A DNA stretch of 64,000 nucleotides from Paenibacillus sp. FSL R5-0345 (GCF_000758585.1 NZ_CP009281.1:3782001-3846000); one strand, 5' to 3'. Shown: positions 18,242-27,450, counted from the stretch's first letter. Program-made: numbers and translations. Notes: generated by a model from the letters alone, not told the origin.

Positions 18242-19495
18242 ATGCGTACATACACAGTATCTAAGAAGCAAGCTCGACTTTTTCTCCTGGCTCACCAAAA
18301 GTTAACTAAAGGTGCACTTCCTGCCGGTAAACTTAGCATTTATGATTATGTCCGTCACGTAGGTTGTATTCAATATGATCCACTTAACATCGCAGGCCAT
18401 AACCATGAGCTTGTTCTCCAAGCACGAGTTCCCGGGTTCACACCCGAACAAGCCCAGGAGCTTCTGTATCAGGACAGACTATTATTAGATGGCTGGGACA
18501 AGAACATGTCCATTTATTGTACAGAGGACTGGCCTTATTTTAAACGCAGAAGAGATGCATCAGCCTCGTACCATCAGGCAAATGAACCTGTGATGCTTAC
18601 AGTAGCGCAGGTTCGTGAAGAGTTATTGAAGCGCGGGCCTCTCTCCTCTCTGGATCTAGATGGTAAGGACAAGGTAGATTGGGCTTGGGCTCCAGCTAGG
18701 TTAACTCGGGCTGCGTTGGAAAGTATGTACTTTTGGGGTGAAGTAGTCGTTCATCATCGTGTTCATACCCGCCGTTATTACGATTTCACAGAACGTCTGC
18801 TTCCTCATCATCTTTTAAACACTGAAGATCCTAACCCCACTGATGAACAATTTCATGATTGGTATGTGCTGCGAAGAATAGGCAGCATCGGACTGTTATG
18901 GAATAAATCCGGAGACGGCTGGCTAGGGATTTCCGGTCTGAAGAGCAAAGAACGTACTGCAGCGATTCAAAGGCTGTTAATAGCCGACAGTCTAAGGGAA
19001 GTTCTAGTTGAGGGAATTAAGCTTCCACTCTACATCCGTAGTATAGACGCGCCAACCTTAGAAGCTGTATTACAACAGGAATCAGAAGAAGATGCGCGTC
19101 ATTCAAATTATTCGTTTGCGGCGGTATTAGCACCACTGGATAACTTGTTATGGGATCGAGAATTAATCCGCCAATTATTCGGATTTCATTACCGCTGGGA
19201 AGTCTATAAACCCGCCTTGGAACGGGAGTATGGTTATTATGTACTGCCTTTATTGTATAATGATCGTTTAATTGGGAGATTTGAACCGGTGATGGATAAG
19301 AAGAGCCAAACATTGAACATTGTGAATTGGTGGTGGGAACCGGGTGAGCACCTAACGCCAGAGATGCTTCCGGCATTAGGCGAAGCTTTATCTGCACTCT
19401 CACGCTGCGTTAGAGCTTCTAAGATTCAATTTAGACCGGAGGTTGTAGAGGGCTGCGGATTAGAAGGGTTATTAGAACAACTTCTCCTCTTCTAA
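18242..19495 (+). CDS. YcaQ/AlkX-like DNA glycosylase (HTH_42 family)
   Basis: A member of the winged-helix HTH_42 family, which includes DNA glycosylases that unhook interstrand crosslinks. The catalytic-type QxD motif appears as CIQYDPL (about residues 41-47), the AlkX/YcaQ form rather than the QxQ of AlkZ. Other family segments are LLLDGWDKNMSIYCTEDWPYF (about 80-100) and LAPLDNLLWDRELIRQLFGFHYRWE (about 298-322). The ATG after AAGGGGG is preferred over TTG three bases earlier. It follows a drug exporter, and both could answer to antibiotic stress, which is inference. Its end overlaps the convergent gene by 24 bp. Confidence 0.8.
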   Translation: MRTYTVSKKQARLFLLAHQKLTKGALPAGKLSIYDYVRHVGCIQYDPLNIAGHNHELVLQARVPGFTPEQAQELLYQDRLLLDGWDKNMSIYCTEDWPYFKRRRDASASYHQANEPVMLTVAQVREELLKRGPLSSLDLDGKDKVDWAWAPARLTRAALESMYFWGEVVVHHRVHTRRYYDFTERLLPHHLLNTEDPNPTDEQFHDWYVLRRIGSIGLLWNKSGDGWLGISGLKSKERTAAIQRLLIADSLREVLVEGIKLPLYIRSIDAPTLEAVLQQESEEDARHSNYSFAAVLAPLDNLLWDRELIRQLFGFHYRWEVYKPALEREYGYYVLPLLYNDRLIGRFEPVMDKKSQTLNIVNWWWEPGEHLTPEMLPALGEALSALSRCVRASKIQFRPEVVEGCGLEGLLEQLLLF

Positions 19496-19936
19496 CCCCA
19501 GCTTCGTGAACATTTCTGTGCAATAGCCTTGTAATTTGATTTCAAGCCTTCTAGCTTTATTTTTGAATCGTTTTAACTCCTCGATCATTTTTGCCCTTCC
19601 AGCGGGGGTGAACGTTTCTTGTATCCGTTCCTTGAAATAATCGTGAACAATATGGTTACGCTGTTTCCACACTTCTTCTAGCTGAGCGGTTTCTTGCTCT
19701 GAGAAAGGAAAGTGATGCTGGATTTCTTTGATGAGTTGACCGAGTGAATTGCTGAGTTTTCGCTGATACAGATCCGTCAGGTCTGCTTCTGTGGGCGCTT
19801 TGCCTTGAGATAATTTGGTGAGCAATAACAAATTGGTCAACTGTTGTTCTAGGGCTTGACCATAATAAACTGCCAGTCCAAAATATGCAAATAACTCCTT
19901 TGATTGTTCACTCTCTGGTACTTGTGTATGCTTCAT
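19472..19936 (-). CDS. HEPN-like helical protein, 154 aa
   Basis: An all-helical soluble protein. The segment QRNHIVHDYF (about 91-100) fits the R-x4-6-H signature of HEPN domains, which in several families is an RNase site. The N-terminal stretch FGLAVYYGQALEQQLTNLLLL is typical of helical proteins with this layout. No antitoxin-like nucleotidyltransferase partner is adjacent, so a toxin role is not supported. It is convergent with the glycosylase gene. Confidence 0.6.
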   Translation of the reverse strand: MKHTQVPESEQSKELFAYFGLAVYYGQALEQQLTNLLLLTKLSQGKAPTEADLTDLYQRKLSNSLGQLIKEIQHHFPFSEQETAQLEEVWKQRNHIVHDYFKERIQETFTPAGRAKMIEELKRFKNKARRLEIKLQGYCTEMFTKLGLEEEKLF

Positions 19937-20099
19937 CTTTCCCCTCCACTTCTGTACGGTCTGCCAGAGCTATAATAAACTGATATCATCCATATGATTT
20001 GGAGAAGTTTATGTTCGCTTCACATCTACTGTTAATTCTCCAGTTCCCTACATATTTCCTCTTCAAGAAACGAAAATAAATCTAACCTTGTGCTAAAAA

Positions 20100-20137
20100 G
20101 AAAAACAGACCATGCTGTACATCCACAGCAATGGTCT
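20100..20137 (-). terminator. Terminator of the Csp-like gene
   Basis: On the minus strand AGACCATTGCTGT pairs with ACAGCATGGTCT around GGATGT, followed by a T-rich run. Confidence 0.75.
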
Positions 20138-20175
20138 GGTCATTTGCTTATATATAGTTAGTTTGGTATACAATC

Positions 20176-20523
20176 TTACGCGTATACTTCAACCGCATCG
20201 CTAATCAAACGGCATGCCTCAGCACATCTACGGCAGGCATCAATACATTCCTGACAATGTGTATGTATATGCTTGCTGCTTTCATCTGCACAGGCTTCAC
20301 AAATTTCGGCACACAGACGAAGAATTCCGGCTACAAACGGACTTTGGCGAGTCATCGCTTGTACGGCATAAGAACAAATATCCGCACATTCACGATCTAA
20401 CCGCATGCTTTCACGCAGAGAAGCAAGATCATATTCTTTTAGGCTTGAGACATAGCTATAATTACAGGCATTCATACTTTCCAAACAAGCGTCAATGCAC
20501 TCCTGATATTGAATTCGGGTCAT
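20176..20523 (-). CDS. Four-helix-bundle copper-binding protein (Csp/YhjQ, DUF326)
   Basis: A cysteine-rich four-helix bundle protein of the Csp family, which stores many Cu(I) ions inside the bundle. Cysteines recur with helical spacing, as in ECIDACLESMNAC, ECADIC, LCAEICEAC and HCQECIDACRRCAEAC. The length of 115 residues is normal. There is no signal peptide, so it is the cytosolic type. AGGAGG is near the ATG. Its own terminator follows. Confidence 0.88.
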   Translation of the reverse strand: MTRIQYQECIDACLESMNACNYSYVSSLKEYDLASLRESMRLDRECADICSYAVQAMTRQSPFVAGILRLCAEICEACADESSKHIHTHCQECIDACRRCAEACRLISDAVEVYA

Positions 20524-20617
20524 AGCCTTAAACCTCCTGTATTTTTATAGGGTATGCGATACTATTAACCTACAAGATTAGGAATGAACCATTACAACTT
20601 CTGACAAGGAGATCTGA

Positions 20618-21643
20618 TTATAGGCTTCTCTTAACAGTACTAGGACGAACGAAGTTACGTCCTTCCATCTCCAGAAGCCTAGTGCGCAGCTCGCTAGATG
20701 AGAAATGTTCACCGATAAATACCGCTACGTCAGGCACTTCGCCTTGTGGTGTAATTTTCATAAAATCAGCTTCACGATAGGCATATTGGAAAAGAAACCG
20801 GCTGGAGGTGTCATTAAAGGTCACAATACCTTTAGCTCGATAAACATCACGCGGCAGTTCCTTAACAAACTGTTCGAATTCCTCACTGTTTACTGGACGT
20901 TTAAAATAATGTGTATACGCCATAACATGATCGTGAGTAGCATGTGTGCCACTAGTAGTGTGTTCATCTTCATGACGTGATGAGCTTACACTCGCGTCCT
21001 CAGTCTCTTCCAATTGTGCATCTGTAAGAACTCCACCTGCATCACGCAGCAGTTCCTCCGTATCCACCTCACAACGTACAGTTGGCAGAATGGGTGCATA
21101 AGCGTTCCATTTCCGCAGTACAGCGTTAACCTCCTCCGCCTCTTCAGCGGTTACACGGTCAATTTTATTTAATAACAAGACAGAAGCGCAGCGAATCTGC
21201 TCCTGCATCAAACGATACGTTTGCCCCTGCTGCGCGCGATACAGTTCAAGAAGATGCGCGGCGTCAACGACGGTGATCAAGCTTTTCAGCTCTACTTTTT
21301 GATATAACGAAATCTCGGTTACGCCATCCACAATTTCCAGCGGATTCGCGGCGCCTGTTGCCTCAATCACTACGACATCTGGTGACTCCTTCTTGATCAG
21401 TGTAGCCAGCTCTGTACTGAGATCACTTCGGATAGAACAGCATATGCATCCACCAAGCAGTTCTGCCATAGGGACAGTTTGCTCAACTAGCAATCCATCC
21501 AAATTCACTTCACCCAGCTCATTCATCACTACTGCAGGACGTAAACCCTGATTTTTCCAATGATCTAGTAGACGCTGCAGCAGTGTTGTTTTGCCGCTTC
21601 CCAGAAATCCTGACAATATATACACAGGTACGACCTGTTCCAT
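20618..21643 (-). CDS. COG0523 (CobW-type) metal-trafficking GTPase
   Basis: A G3E-family GTPase related to YciC/ZigA/CobW, thought to deliver a metal, often zinc, to client proteins. Walker A is GFLGSGKTT (12-20), the metal-binding motif GGCICC is near residue 65, and the base-recognition motif LNKID is near residue 160. A His-rich stretch (about 223-243, EDEHTTSGTHATHDH) precedes the C-terminal CobW domain. No Zur box was recognised upstream. It is divergent from moaB. Confidence 0.88.
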   Translation of the reverse strand: MEQVVPVYILSGFLGSGKTTLLQRLLDHWKNQGLRPAVVMNELGEVNLDGLLVEQTVPMAELLGGCICCSIRSDLSTELATLIKKESPDVVVIEATGAANPLEIVDGVTEISLYQKVELKSLITVVDAAHLLELYRAQQGQTYRLMQEQIRCASVLLLNKIDRVTAEEAEEVNAVLRKWNAYAPILPTVRCEVDTEELLRDAGGVLTDAQLEETEDASVSSSRHEDEHTTSGTHATHDHVMAYTHYFKRPVNSEEFEQFVKELPRDVYRAKGIVTFNDTSSRFLFQYAYREADFMKITPQGEVPDVAVFIGEHFSSSELRTRLLEMEGRNFVRPSTVKRSL

Positions 21644-21815
21644 GTTTCATCGCTCCCCAGCAAATTACAGTTATGTGTAGCGAGTGTACTACATGCGCGC
21701 GAAGCACGCAAGCGGTACCGAAAATTCCAGGTGCTTTTTGTAAGTCTAAGTCAGCTTGTCTTTATTTCAGCCATACCCTATCATGAAAACATCTCTAATT
21801 TAGGAGTTGAGCCAT

Positions 21816-22328
21816 TTGTCATCTGTTGAAGAACATCGGAAAGAAGCGCCACAAACCGTTTCCTGCTATATCATTACTGTCTCGGACACCAGGACTACCG
21901 AAACAGATACCGGAGGAGCTTTGATTAAATCTTTGCTCGTAGAAGCCGGGTATGAAGTGATAGGCAGCACCATTACAAAAGACAATTATCAGGATATTCG
22001 TGAGCTATTGTATAAATGTGTCGACCATGCCGGAATAGAAACGGTACTCCTGACTGGTGGAACAGGGATTTCTCCACGGGATACGACCTATGAAGCTGTT
22101 GCCTCTTTGCTAGATAAAACATTACCAGGCTTCGGTGAGATTTTCCGGATGCTAAGCTTCACAGAGGACATCGGTTCAGCTGCCATTCTTAGTCGAGCCA
22201 TTGCCGGCACCATGGGAAAGACCGCAATCTTCTCGATGCCTGGCTCTACTGGAGCCGTAAAGCTGGCTATGGAACGGTTAATTATCCCCGAACTTCGCCA
22301 TGTCATGCGTGAAATTTACAAGCGTTAA
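21816..22328 (+). CDS. moaB: Molybdenum cofactor biosynthesis protein MoaB/MogA-like
   Basis: A molybdopterin-binding protein that adenylylates molybdopterin in cofactor assembly. The conserved VSDTRTTETDTGG (about 20-32), LLTGGTGISPRD (about 74-85) and FSMPGSTGAVKLAM (about 141-154) segments are present. The chosen start is TTG, nine bases after AGGAG; an upstream TTG overlaps the ribosome site. No other molybdenum genes are in the window. Confidence 0.88.
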   Translation: MSSVEEHRKEAPQTVSCYIITVSDTRTTETDTGGALIKSLLVEAGYEVIGSTITKDNYQDIRELLYKCVDHAGIETVLLTGGTGISPRDTTYEAVASLLDKTLPGFGEIFRMLSFTEDIGSAAILSRAIAGTMGKTAIFSMPGSTGAVKLAMERLIIPELRHVMREIYKR

Positions 22329-22427
22329 GCTAATACCCATTTTTAAATACAATAGACAAACAACCAAGCAGGCTTTTGTTCTGTGCGTATAATACGGTAA
22401 GTCCACACACAAAAGGAGCTGAAGGAA

Positions 22428-22640
22428 ATGTCTGATTGTCCAAAATGCCCGGCCCAAACCGTTACTGACCCACCTAAGGTCATTTATCAAGATCACTTCC
22501 ACCCACAAGTAGTAAATGTGATTCATCCTGTTGAAATCGTTAGACGTCACCATTGTGTACCCGTACCACGTCATTGCTACACCTATTCCGTTAAAGATGT
22601 ATTTGTTGACAACTCCATGATGCCAAGAGGCGGAAGATAA
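22428..22640 (+). CDS. CotD-family spore coat protein
   Basis: A small His-, Pro- and Val-rich protein of 70 residues. The core VNVIHPVEIVRRHHCVPVPRH is typical of CotD-type inner coat proteins. AAAAGGAG lies nine bases before ATG. An element CGTATAATA (22387-22395) fits the CATAnnnTA -10 of late mother-cell sigma factors with one mismatch; no convincing -35 was seen. A hairpin terminator follows. Its presence supports an endospore former. Confidence 0.85.
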   Translation: MSDCPKCPAQTVTDPPKVIYQDHFHPQVVNVIHPVEIVRRHHCVPVPRHCYTYSVKDVFVDNSMMPRGGR

Positions 22641-22670
22641 CTCTACTTCACAACACTATTAAAAGTCCCC

Positions 22671-22732
22671 AATAAGTGAGAGACAGCCCCGTGCTAAATG
22701 CAATGGGTCTTCTCTCGCTTTTTTTTGCAGAA
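22671..22732 (+). terminator. Terminator of the cotD-like gene
   Basis: AAGTGAGAGA pairs with TCTCTCGCTT, including one G-U, around an inner stem, followed by eight T. Confidence 0.75.
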
Positions 22733-22737
22733 AATAT

Positions 22738-22766
22738 TTGACAATATCGACCATTGCCCCTATAAT
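22738..22766 (+). promoter_or_regulatory. Consensus sigma-A promoter of the ArsR/ABC-2 operon
   Basis: TTGACA (22738-22743) and TATAAT (22761-22766) are perfect consensus hexamers separated by 17 bp. An unregulated promoter of this quality would be very active, which implies a repressor. Confidence 0.75.
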
Positions 22767-22795
22767 TTTGAACACTTTACGCGAAAGTGGTTTTT

Positions 22796-22815
22796 GATTA
22801 ACCAAACGGTTAATC
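22796..22815. promoter_or_regulatory. Palindrome GATTAACC-N4-GGTTAATC, probable operator
   Basis: Perfect 8-bp arms around AAAC lie between the promoter and the ArsR-type gene, in the early transcribed leader and just before its ribosome site. The likely binder is the ArsR-type regulator encoded directly downstream. Confidence 0.5.
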
Positions 22816-22828
22816 GGAAAGGAACGAG

Positions 22829-23866
22829 ATGAGCTCACTCCCAACATTAAATCGAAAAATTAAAACGATTGTCAGCCCTTTTCACGAATTATTATGCAGT
22901 CTGCATGTCTTGTATCAACCGGAGCACCATCCGAAACGATTGCAGTGGGCGCTATCTCTCAAGAAAACAATGCCTATCGCACTCCAACAGGACATCCTGT
23001 CCTTAGGAGAGTTGTCTGACGGCTGGATAGCACTCTTAGATCTTCCAGATCAAACAGGTGCCCCCATTTCTTGCAAGCAAGGGATCACTATGCTGTGTAA
23101 ACTTCCAGATGCGGAATTTGTGTATCTAATGATGAACCAAAAAGTCACATTAAGTACGATTGTGGAAGCCCTGTGTGGTTCGGATAGCAGTAATTCCGGA
23201 GCTTTAATCAATGCACCTATGCAGATTTTGATCGAGAATTTAGGCAGTGTACGAAATCTACTGATCGAAACATTAATTACTTATGAACAAGATTATTTTC
23301 GTCAGGAATGGGACTATATCCAGCCTTGGATGAATACCACTGCCGCTCATTTTCAAGATTTAGCCAGTCGCACTCCGGAAAAAGCATTACGTACGCTGCA
23401 CCCTCGCCTCTCAGCTGAGAATGGGACACTAACCGCACAAAAAGCACACACTTATTATTTTCCTTATGAAACTTTGCAGCAGGTGTTTGTGTTTCCTTCT
23501 TCATTTATATTCCCACACCTGCTTATTGGCTGGAATGAGGATACTTTATTCTTTCCTCTAGCCGTCGATATTCCAGGTCAAGCGTATAATGACGGTCCGC
23601 CAAGCGACCTGCTGCGTCAACTCAAAGCCTTAAGTGATGATACACGAATGCGTATTTTGAAGATTCTGTGGAATGGCCCTCATTGTACGAAACAGCTTGC
23701 GCCAGTATTGGGAATCTCTGAGGCTGCAGTATCCAAACAATTAAAGCAGCTTACAGAAGCTGGATTCACCAAGTCTGAGCGTAAGGGAAACTATTTATTC
23801 TATTCAGTCCATAAAGAATCCTTTGATAGTCTAATCGTTCTGCAAAGGCAATATCTGGAACAATGA
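22829..23866 (+). CDS. ArsR-type regulator with large N-terminal domain
   Basis: A 345-residue regulator with the winged helix at the C-terminus (about 255-340: LKALSDDTRMRILKILWNG, then LGISEAAVSKQLKQLTEAGF). The long N-terminal domain is of unknown fold and probably senses a ligand or mediates dimerisation. AAAGGA lies just upstream. It is the first gene of a four-gene operon with an ABC-2 exporter (25 bp gap), and a palindrome precedes it, so it probably represses its own operon and is relieved by an exporter substrate. Confidence 0.8.
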   Translation: MSSLPTLNRKIKTIVSPFHELLCSLHVLYQPEHHPKRLQWALSLKKTMPIALQQDILSLGELSDGWIALLDLPDQTGAPISCKQGITMLCKLPDAEFVYLMMNQKVTLSTIVEALCGSDSSNSGALINAPMQILIENLGSVRNLLIETLITYEQDYFRQEWDYIQPWMNTTAAHFQDLASRTPEKALRTLHPRLSAENGTLTAQKAHTYYFPYETLQQVFVFPSSFIFPHLLIGWNEDTLFFPLAVDIPGQAYNDGPPSDLLRQLKALSDDTRMRILKILWNGPHCTKQLAPVLGISEAAVSKQLKQLTEAGFTKSERKGNYLFYSVHKESFDSLIVLQRQYLEQ

Positions 23867-23891
23867 TATTTTTGAAAGGAGTAGATTCATT

Positions 23892-24689
23892 TTGTGGCAT
23901 ACCGCTATCGCAACCCTAAAAAGGAACCAAAAGGCCAATCTTAGAGCCTTTCCCTGGACCTTTACATTCGGACACATCATTGAAGGGGCCTATCTCGTAC
24001 TAATCTCATATTTTTCATATGTCTATTTAATTAAAGGAGATGTCGATTCTAAATTCGCAATCTATGCTGGCAGTAATGACTATTTAACCTTCGTAATCAT
24101 TGGTGGTTTACTCAGTATCTTTTCCGTCAGCATGATGATGAATGTATCAAGAGCGCTCATTACCGAATGGAGGGAAGGAACACTAGAGGCACTCCTACTC
24201 TCCCCTTCTAGTCGGAGCGGTTATTTTCTAGGGAATGCAGTTCAGCAGTTATATCGGAGTGGGTTCGAGTTGCTGGTGGTCCTCTCATTCGGTCTTCTAG
24301 CCGGATTACATTTACCTTCTGTACATGTGTTTTCTATCCTCTTGGCAAGTTTACTATATTTACTATCTTGTTTTGCCATGGCTCTAGTACTAGGAAGCAT
24401 AATGCTCTATACACGAGACACATTCATTGTGCAAAATACGTTATTTACGATTACCGCTCTGTTATGCGGATTTCAATTTCCAAGGCAGTATTTACCTGAG
24501 ATATTACAGACTGTAGGTGAAATATTCCCGCTGACCCATGCGCTTCAACTCCTCCGGGGGACGTTGCTTACTGGAGAATTGATCCGACTTCATGATATTT
24601 ACCCGATTTTATTGTTAAGCATTCTGTACATAACCATTGGACTATGGACGAATCATCGCGTTGAACGGGGCTTATTCGAACGATTCTAG
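23892..24689 (+). CDS. ABC-2 type transporter permease
   Basis: An integral membrane subunit of 265 residues with about six membrane helices. The ABC-2 pattern is seen in ITEWREGTLEALLLSPSSR (about 92-110) and in FPRQYLPEILQTVGEIFPLTHAL (about 196-218). The start is TTG with GAAAGGAG upstream. It lies between the ArsR-type gene and the ATPase gene, and it probably pairs with the second permease at 25734 to form a heterodimeric channel. Confidence 0.85.
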   Translation: MWHTAIATLKRNQKANLRAFPWTFTFGHIIEGAYLVLISYFSYVYLIKGDVDSKFAIYAGSNDYLTFVIIGGLLSIFSVSMMMNVSRALITEWREGTLEALLLSPSSRSGYFLGNAVQQLYRSGFELLVVLSFGLLAGLHLPSVHVFSILLASLLYLLSCFAMALVLGSIMLYTRDTFIVQNTLFTITALLCGFQFPRQYLPEILQTVGEIFPLTHALQLLRGTLLTGELIRLHDIYPILLLSILYITIGLWTNHRVERGLFERF

Positions 24690-24711
24690 TATGAGAAGGA
24701 GTGAAACCAAA

Positions 24712-25737
24712 GTGATTACTATGAATGAGGTCACTAAAATTTATGAAACGAAGCATAGACAAGGCTGGTTCCGTTCCGAGAAGAGATCCGTCTCTGCAGT
24801 AAAATCTCTGTCTCTGAATATTGTCCCTGGAGAAATTGTGGGTCTTCTTGGCCTAAATGGTGCTGGAAAAACCACTACGATCCGCATGCTCTCTACTCTA
24901 CTTGAACCGACTTCAGGAAATATAGAAGTAGATGGAATGGTCATGACGAAGAATAGACAAGCAATTCAACAAAAAGTAAATATGATTGTTGGCGGGGAAC
25001 GAATGTTATATTGGCGGCTCACCGGTAGAGAAAATTTACAGTACTTCGGAAAACTATATGGGATGAGCACCTCTCACATCGAACGAGAATCGAATCGTTT
25101 ACTAGAAGAAGTTGGACTAACTGAAGCGGCTGACCAGCCCGTTGAGCAATATTCTAAAGGGATGAAACAACGTCTGCAAATCGCCAGAGGACTTATTAAT
25201 GATCCACAATATTTATTCCTTGATGAGCCTACACTCGGTCTAGATGCACCAATCGCTAGGCAGCTTCGCAGTACTGTGAGGAAACTTGCATCTGACAGTG
25301 GTAAAGGCATCCTACTCACCAGCCATTATTTGCAGGAGGTCGAAGAGCTGTGTGACCGTGTCTATGTACTAAATCGTGGAGAACTGCTGCTCTGTGACAA
25401 GCCGGAACATATTGTCCGTCAAGTTGCTGGTTCACAAACTGCACATTTGGATGTAACGGGTTGGAGTGAATCACTACGTCCCAAGCTTTTGAAGCATCTA
25501 AGAACGCTTGTACACCCTGCAGAGCTTATCAAAGCTGAAGCTGAATCTGAAGGAGTAATAGCTCTACGTTCAGATGAGCCACATCGAATCTCAGTAATGA
25601 CCCCCTCCGCAGATCGCATGATTACTGAACTATTACCTTGGACTAATGAGCACGGCTTAAGCATTACTGGATTCGCTACTGAGAAGCCTACATTGGAAGA
25701 TGCTATCATCCTTCTTTCGGAAGGAAGGGTCTCATGA
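24712..25737 (+). CDS. ABC transporter ATP-binding protein
   Basis: The ATPase of the operon's ABC-2 exporter. Walker A GLNGAGKTT is near residue 50, the signature YSKGMKQR near 150, and Walker B YLFLDEPTLGLD near 171, followed by SHYLQEVEEL. A C-terminal domain of about 90 residues resembles that of DrrA/CcmA-like drug and lipid exporters. The start taken is GTG with AAGGAG ten bases upstream; ATG at 24721 is an alternative. The end overlaps the next gene by 4 bp (ATGA). Confidence 0.88.
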   Translation: MITMNEVTKIYETKHRQGWFRSEKRSVSAVKSLSLNIVPGEIVGLLGLNGAGKTTTIRMLSTLLEPTSGNIEVDGMVMTKNRQAIQQKVNMIVGGERMLYWRLTGRENLQYFGKLYGMSTSHIERESNRLLEEVGLTEAADQPVEQYSKGMKQRLQIARGLINDPQYLFLDEPTLGLDAPIARQLRSTVRKLASDSGKGILLTSHYLQEVEELCDRVYVLNRGELLLCDKPEHIVRQVAGSQTAHLDVTGWSESLRPKLLKHLRTLVHPAELIKAEAESEGVIALRSDEPHRISVMTPSADRMITELLPWTNEHGLSITGFATEKPTLEDAIILLSEGRVS

Positions 25738-26552
25738 ACTTAAGCAGTTTATGGCTAACTCTTAGCGCCGAGGTCACGAAGCAGCATCAAAACCGAGTTA
25801 AGGGGCATGCAGTATTTTTTTCACTCCTTCTCTGGCCGGCGCTTACCTTTCTGACCTCCTACTTTACGATGCAGCCCTTTAGAAACGGAGCAGGCTCCAC
25901 GCTCTCCAGGGTAATTCCAGATGGGCGAATTCCGTTATTTCTGCTTAGTGGTTATCTCGTCTTCCAATTATATTGGACGGTTGTTCAGGCAGCCTGGCTA
26001 TTCGAACAGGAACGCAAAGGCGGCACATTGGAGATGATATTCTTAACGCCTGCTTCCAAAATGGCATTTCTGTACGGGCGTTCCTTATACTCTCTTTTTC
26101 ACGGTATATGGATGTTTGCAGCCTTCTCCTGCCTAACCTTCCTTTTTATAACGGATGTATCATCTATTCATTGGGGGGTCTTACTGCCTATATTAGCATT
26201 GATTATGATTTCTGCGGTCATTTGGGGAGCTTTTCTCTGTGCGATATCGCTATTTTCACGAGATTCGGGTCTGTTATATTACATCTTTCAAGCGCCTATG
26301 GAGTTGTTCGGCGGGGTTCGGATTCCTCCAGCGGTATTTCCAATATGGGCGACCGGTTTATCACTTCTCTTTCCGGTTACCTATAGCCTAGTTCTCGTGC
26401 GGGGAGCTTTGTACGATAATATAGGGTTCACCTGGTGGTTGGCTCTAGGAGCATTAATTGTGGGTAGTGTAGGGCTTGTTATTTGTACCCGCTATCTTTT
26501 GCTTAGGGCAGAACAACATGCTAGGGTTAAAGGAAACTGGAATTTGTTCTAA
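25734..26552 (+). CDS. ABC-2 type transporter permease
   Basis: A second permease of 272 residues with about six membrane helices. FEQERKGGTLEMIFLTPASKM (about 84-104) is the matching ABC-2 amphipathic segment. The start codon overlaps the ATPase stop (ATGA), so translation is coupled. With the permease at 23892 it would form the membrane part of an exporter of unknown substrate. No clear terminator was seen after the stop. Confidence 0.85.
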   Translation: MNLSSLWLTLSAEVTKQHQNRVKGHAVFFSLLLWPALTFLTSYFTMQPFRNGAGSTLSRVIPDGRIPLFLLSGYLVFQLYWTVVQAAWLFEQERKGGTLEMIFLTPASKMAFLYGRSLYSLFHGIWMFAAFSCLTFLFITDVSSIHWGVLLPILALIMISAVIWGAFLCAISLFSRDSGLLYYIFQAPMELFGGVRIPPAVFPIWATGLSLLFPVTYSLVLVRGALYDNIGFTWWLALGALIVGSVGLVICTRYLLLRAEQHARVKGNWNLF

Positions 26553-26713
26553 CCTATCAAGTGACAGGAGAGTATGGATTATTCCAATCTCACAGCCTTT
26601 TTTGTTGTTTTCCATGCTAATAACTAAGTGCTCTGGAGTCCGATAACCACTTTGTACGCGCAAATACCCATTCATTAGACGTAATTTAGTGAAAAACCTC
26701 CATTTTTAAATGA

Positions 26714-27427
26714 TCAAGGGATTTGTGGGTTATTTGTTTTCAACCGATCAAACTCAAAAATCTTCCGTAAATAGTAAGGACTAGTCGTATTCTCTCTTTC
26801 AAAAACACCCATGTATCCAACCTCATTAAAAACAACATATTCAAGAGTAACCAATGGATCGGGACGATTAATTTGCCAATAATAATTTAATTCTAAAGGA
26901 GCTTTATACCATAACCAATCTAAATCTTTAAGAGCTACATTTCTATGCTGGAGAACCCATATACTGAAGGCTACATGAGGGTCGTCTACAGGAATTTCTG
27001 AGTTTGGATTTTTATCTTTTAAATGATTTGCTGACGTCGAGAGTACATCATTAATATCTGATTCGACGGAAAATTGTGAGACGGATTTAATCTTATTAAA
27101 TTGCTCAGTATATTTATTAGCCTTCGTTAGCTCATGGATTTCATTCAAACTAATCTTAGGGCCATAAAAAATAACACAAACACTAATCAAACCAAATAGT
27201 AGTGCTTTTGAGTAAAGAAATGTTTTCTTTTTATTCATAACAATCAATCCAATGATAAAACCAACAGGAATCAGTAACCCAAATAAATTGACGTAGAACT
27301 CACAAAGTAAAAACGCCCCTATTATGATCATCCAGTCTTTTAGCTTCAATGTCTTTCGCTGATCAACATAAGACAATAGTAATGAAACAAAAAAGCATAT
27401 CCATAGAATCCAGCTCAATAGAATCAT
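26714..27427 (-). CDS. Hypothetical membrane protein, 237 aa
   Basis: Not recognised. The N-terminal 105 residues form three to four membrane helices (for example ILLSWILWICFFVSLLLSYV and LIPVGFIIGLIVMN); the remaining 130 residues are hydrophilic and probably extracytoplasmic, with aromatic-rich stretches (LDWLWYKAPLELNYYW). The AT-rich composition and Lys/Asn content exceed those of the neighbours, which could reflect recent acquisition or just relaxed constraint. Confidence 0.65.
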   Translation of the reverse strand: MILLSWILWICFFVSLLLSYVDQRKTLKLKDWMIIIGAFLLCEFYVNLFGLLIPVGFIIGLIVMNKKKTFLYSKALLFGLISVCVIFYGPKISLNEIHELTKANKYTEQFNKIKSVSQFSVESDINDVLSTSANHLKDKNPNSEIPVDDPHVAFSIWVLQHRNVALKDLDWLWYKAPLELNYYWQINRPDPLVTLEYVVFNEVGYMGVFERENTTSPYYLRKIFEFDRLKTNNPQIP

Positions 27428-27450
27428 CCCTCCCTACTACCATTATATAC

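Noticed and set aside
20011..20079. 22-codon frame with GGAG six bases upstream (MFASHLLLILQFPTYF...)
   Set aside because: Ribosome site is fair, but there is no clear promoter or terminator for it and hydrophobic tiny frames arise by chance in AT-rich sequence.
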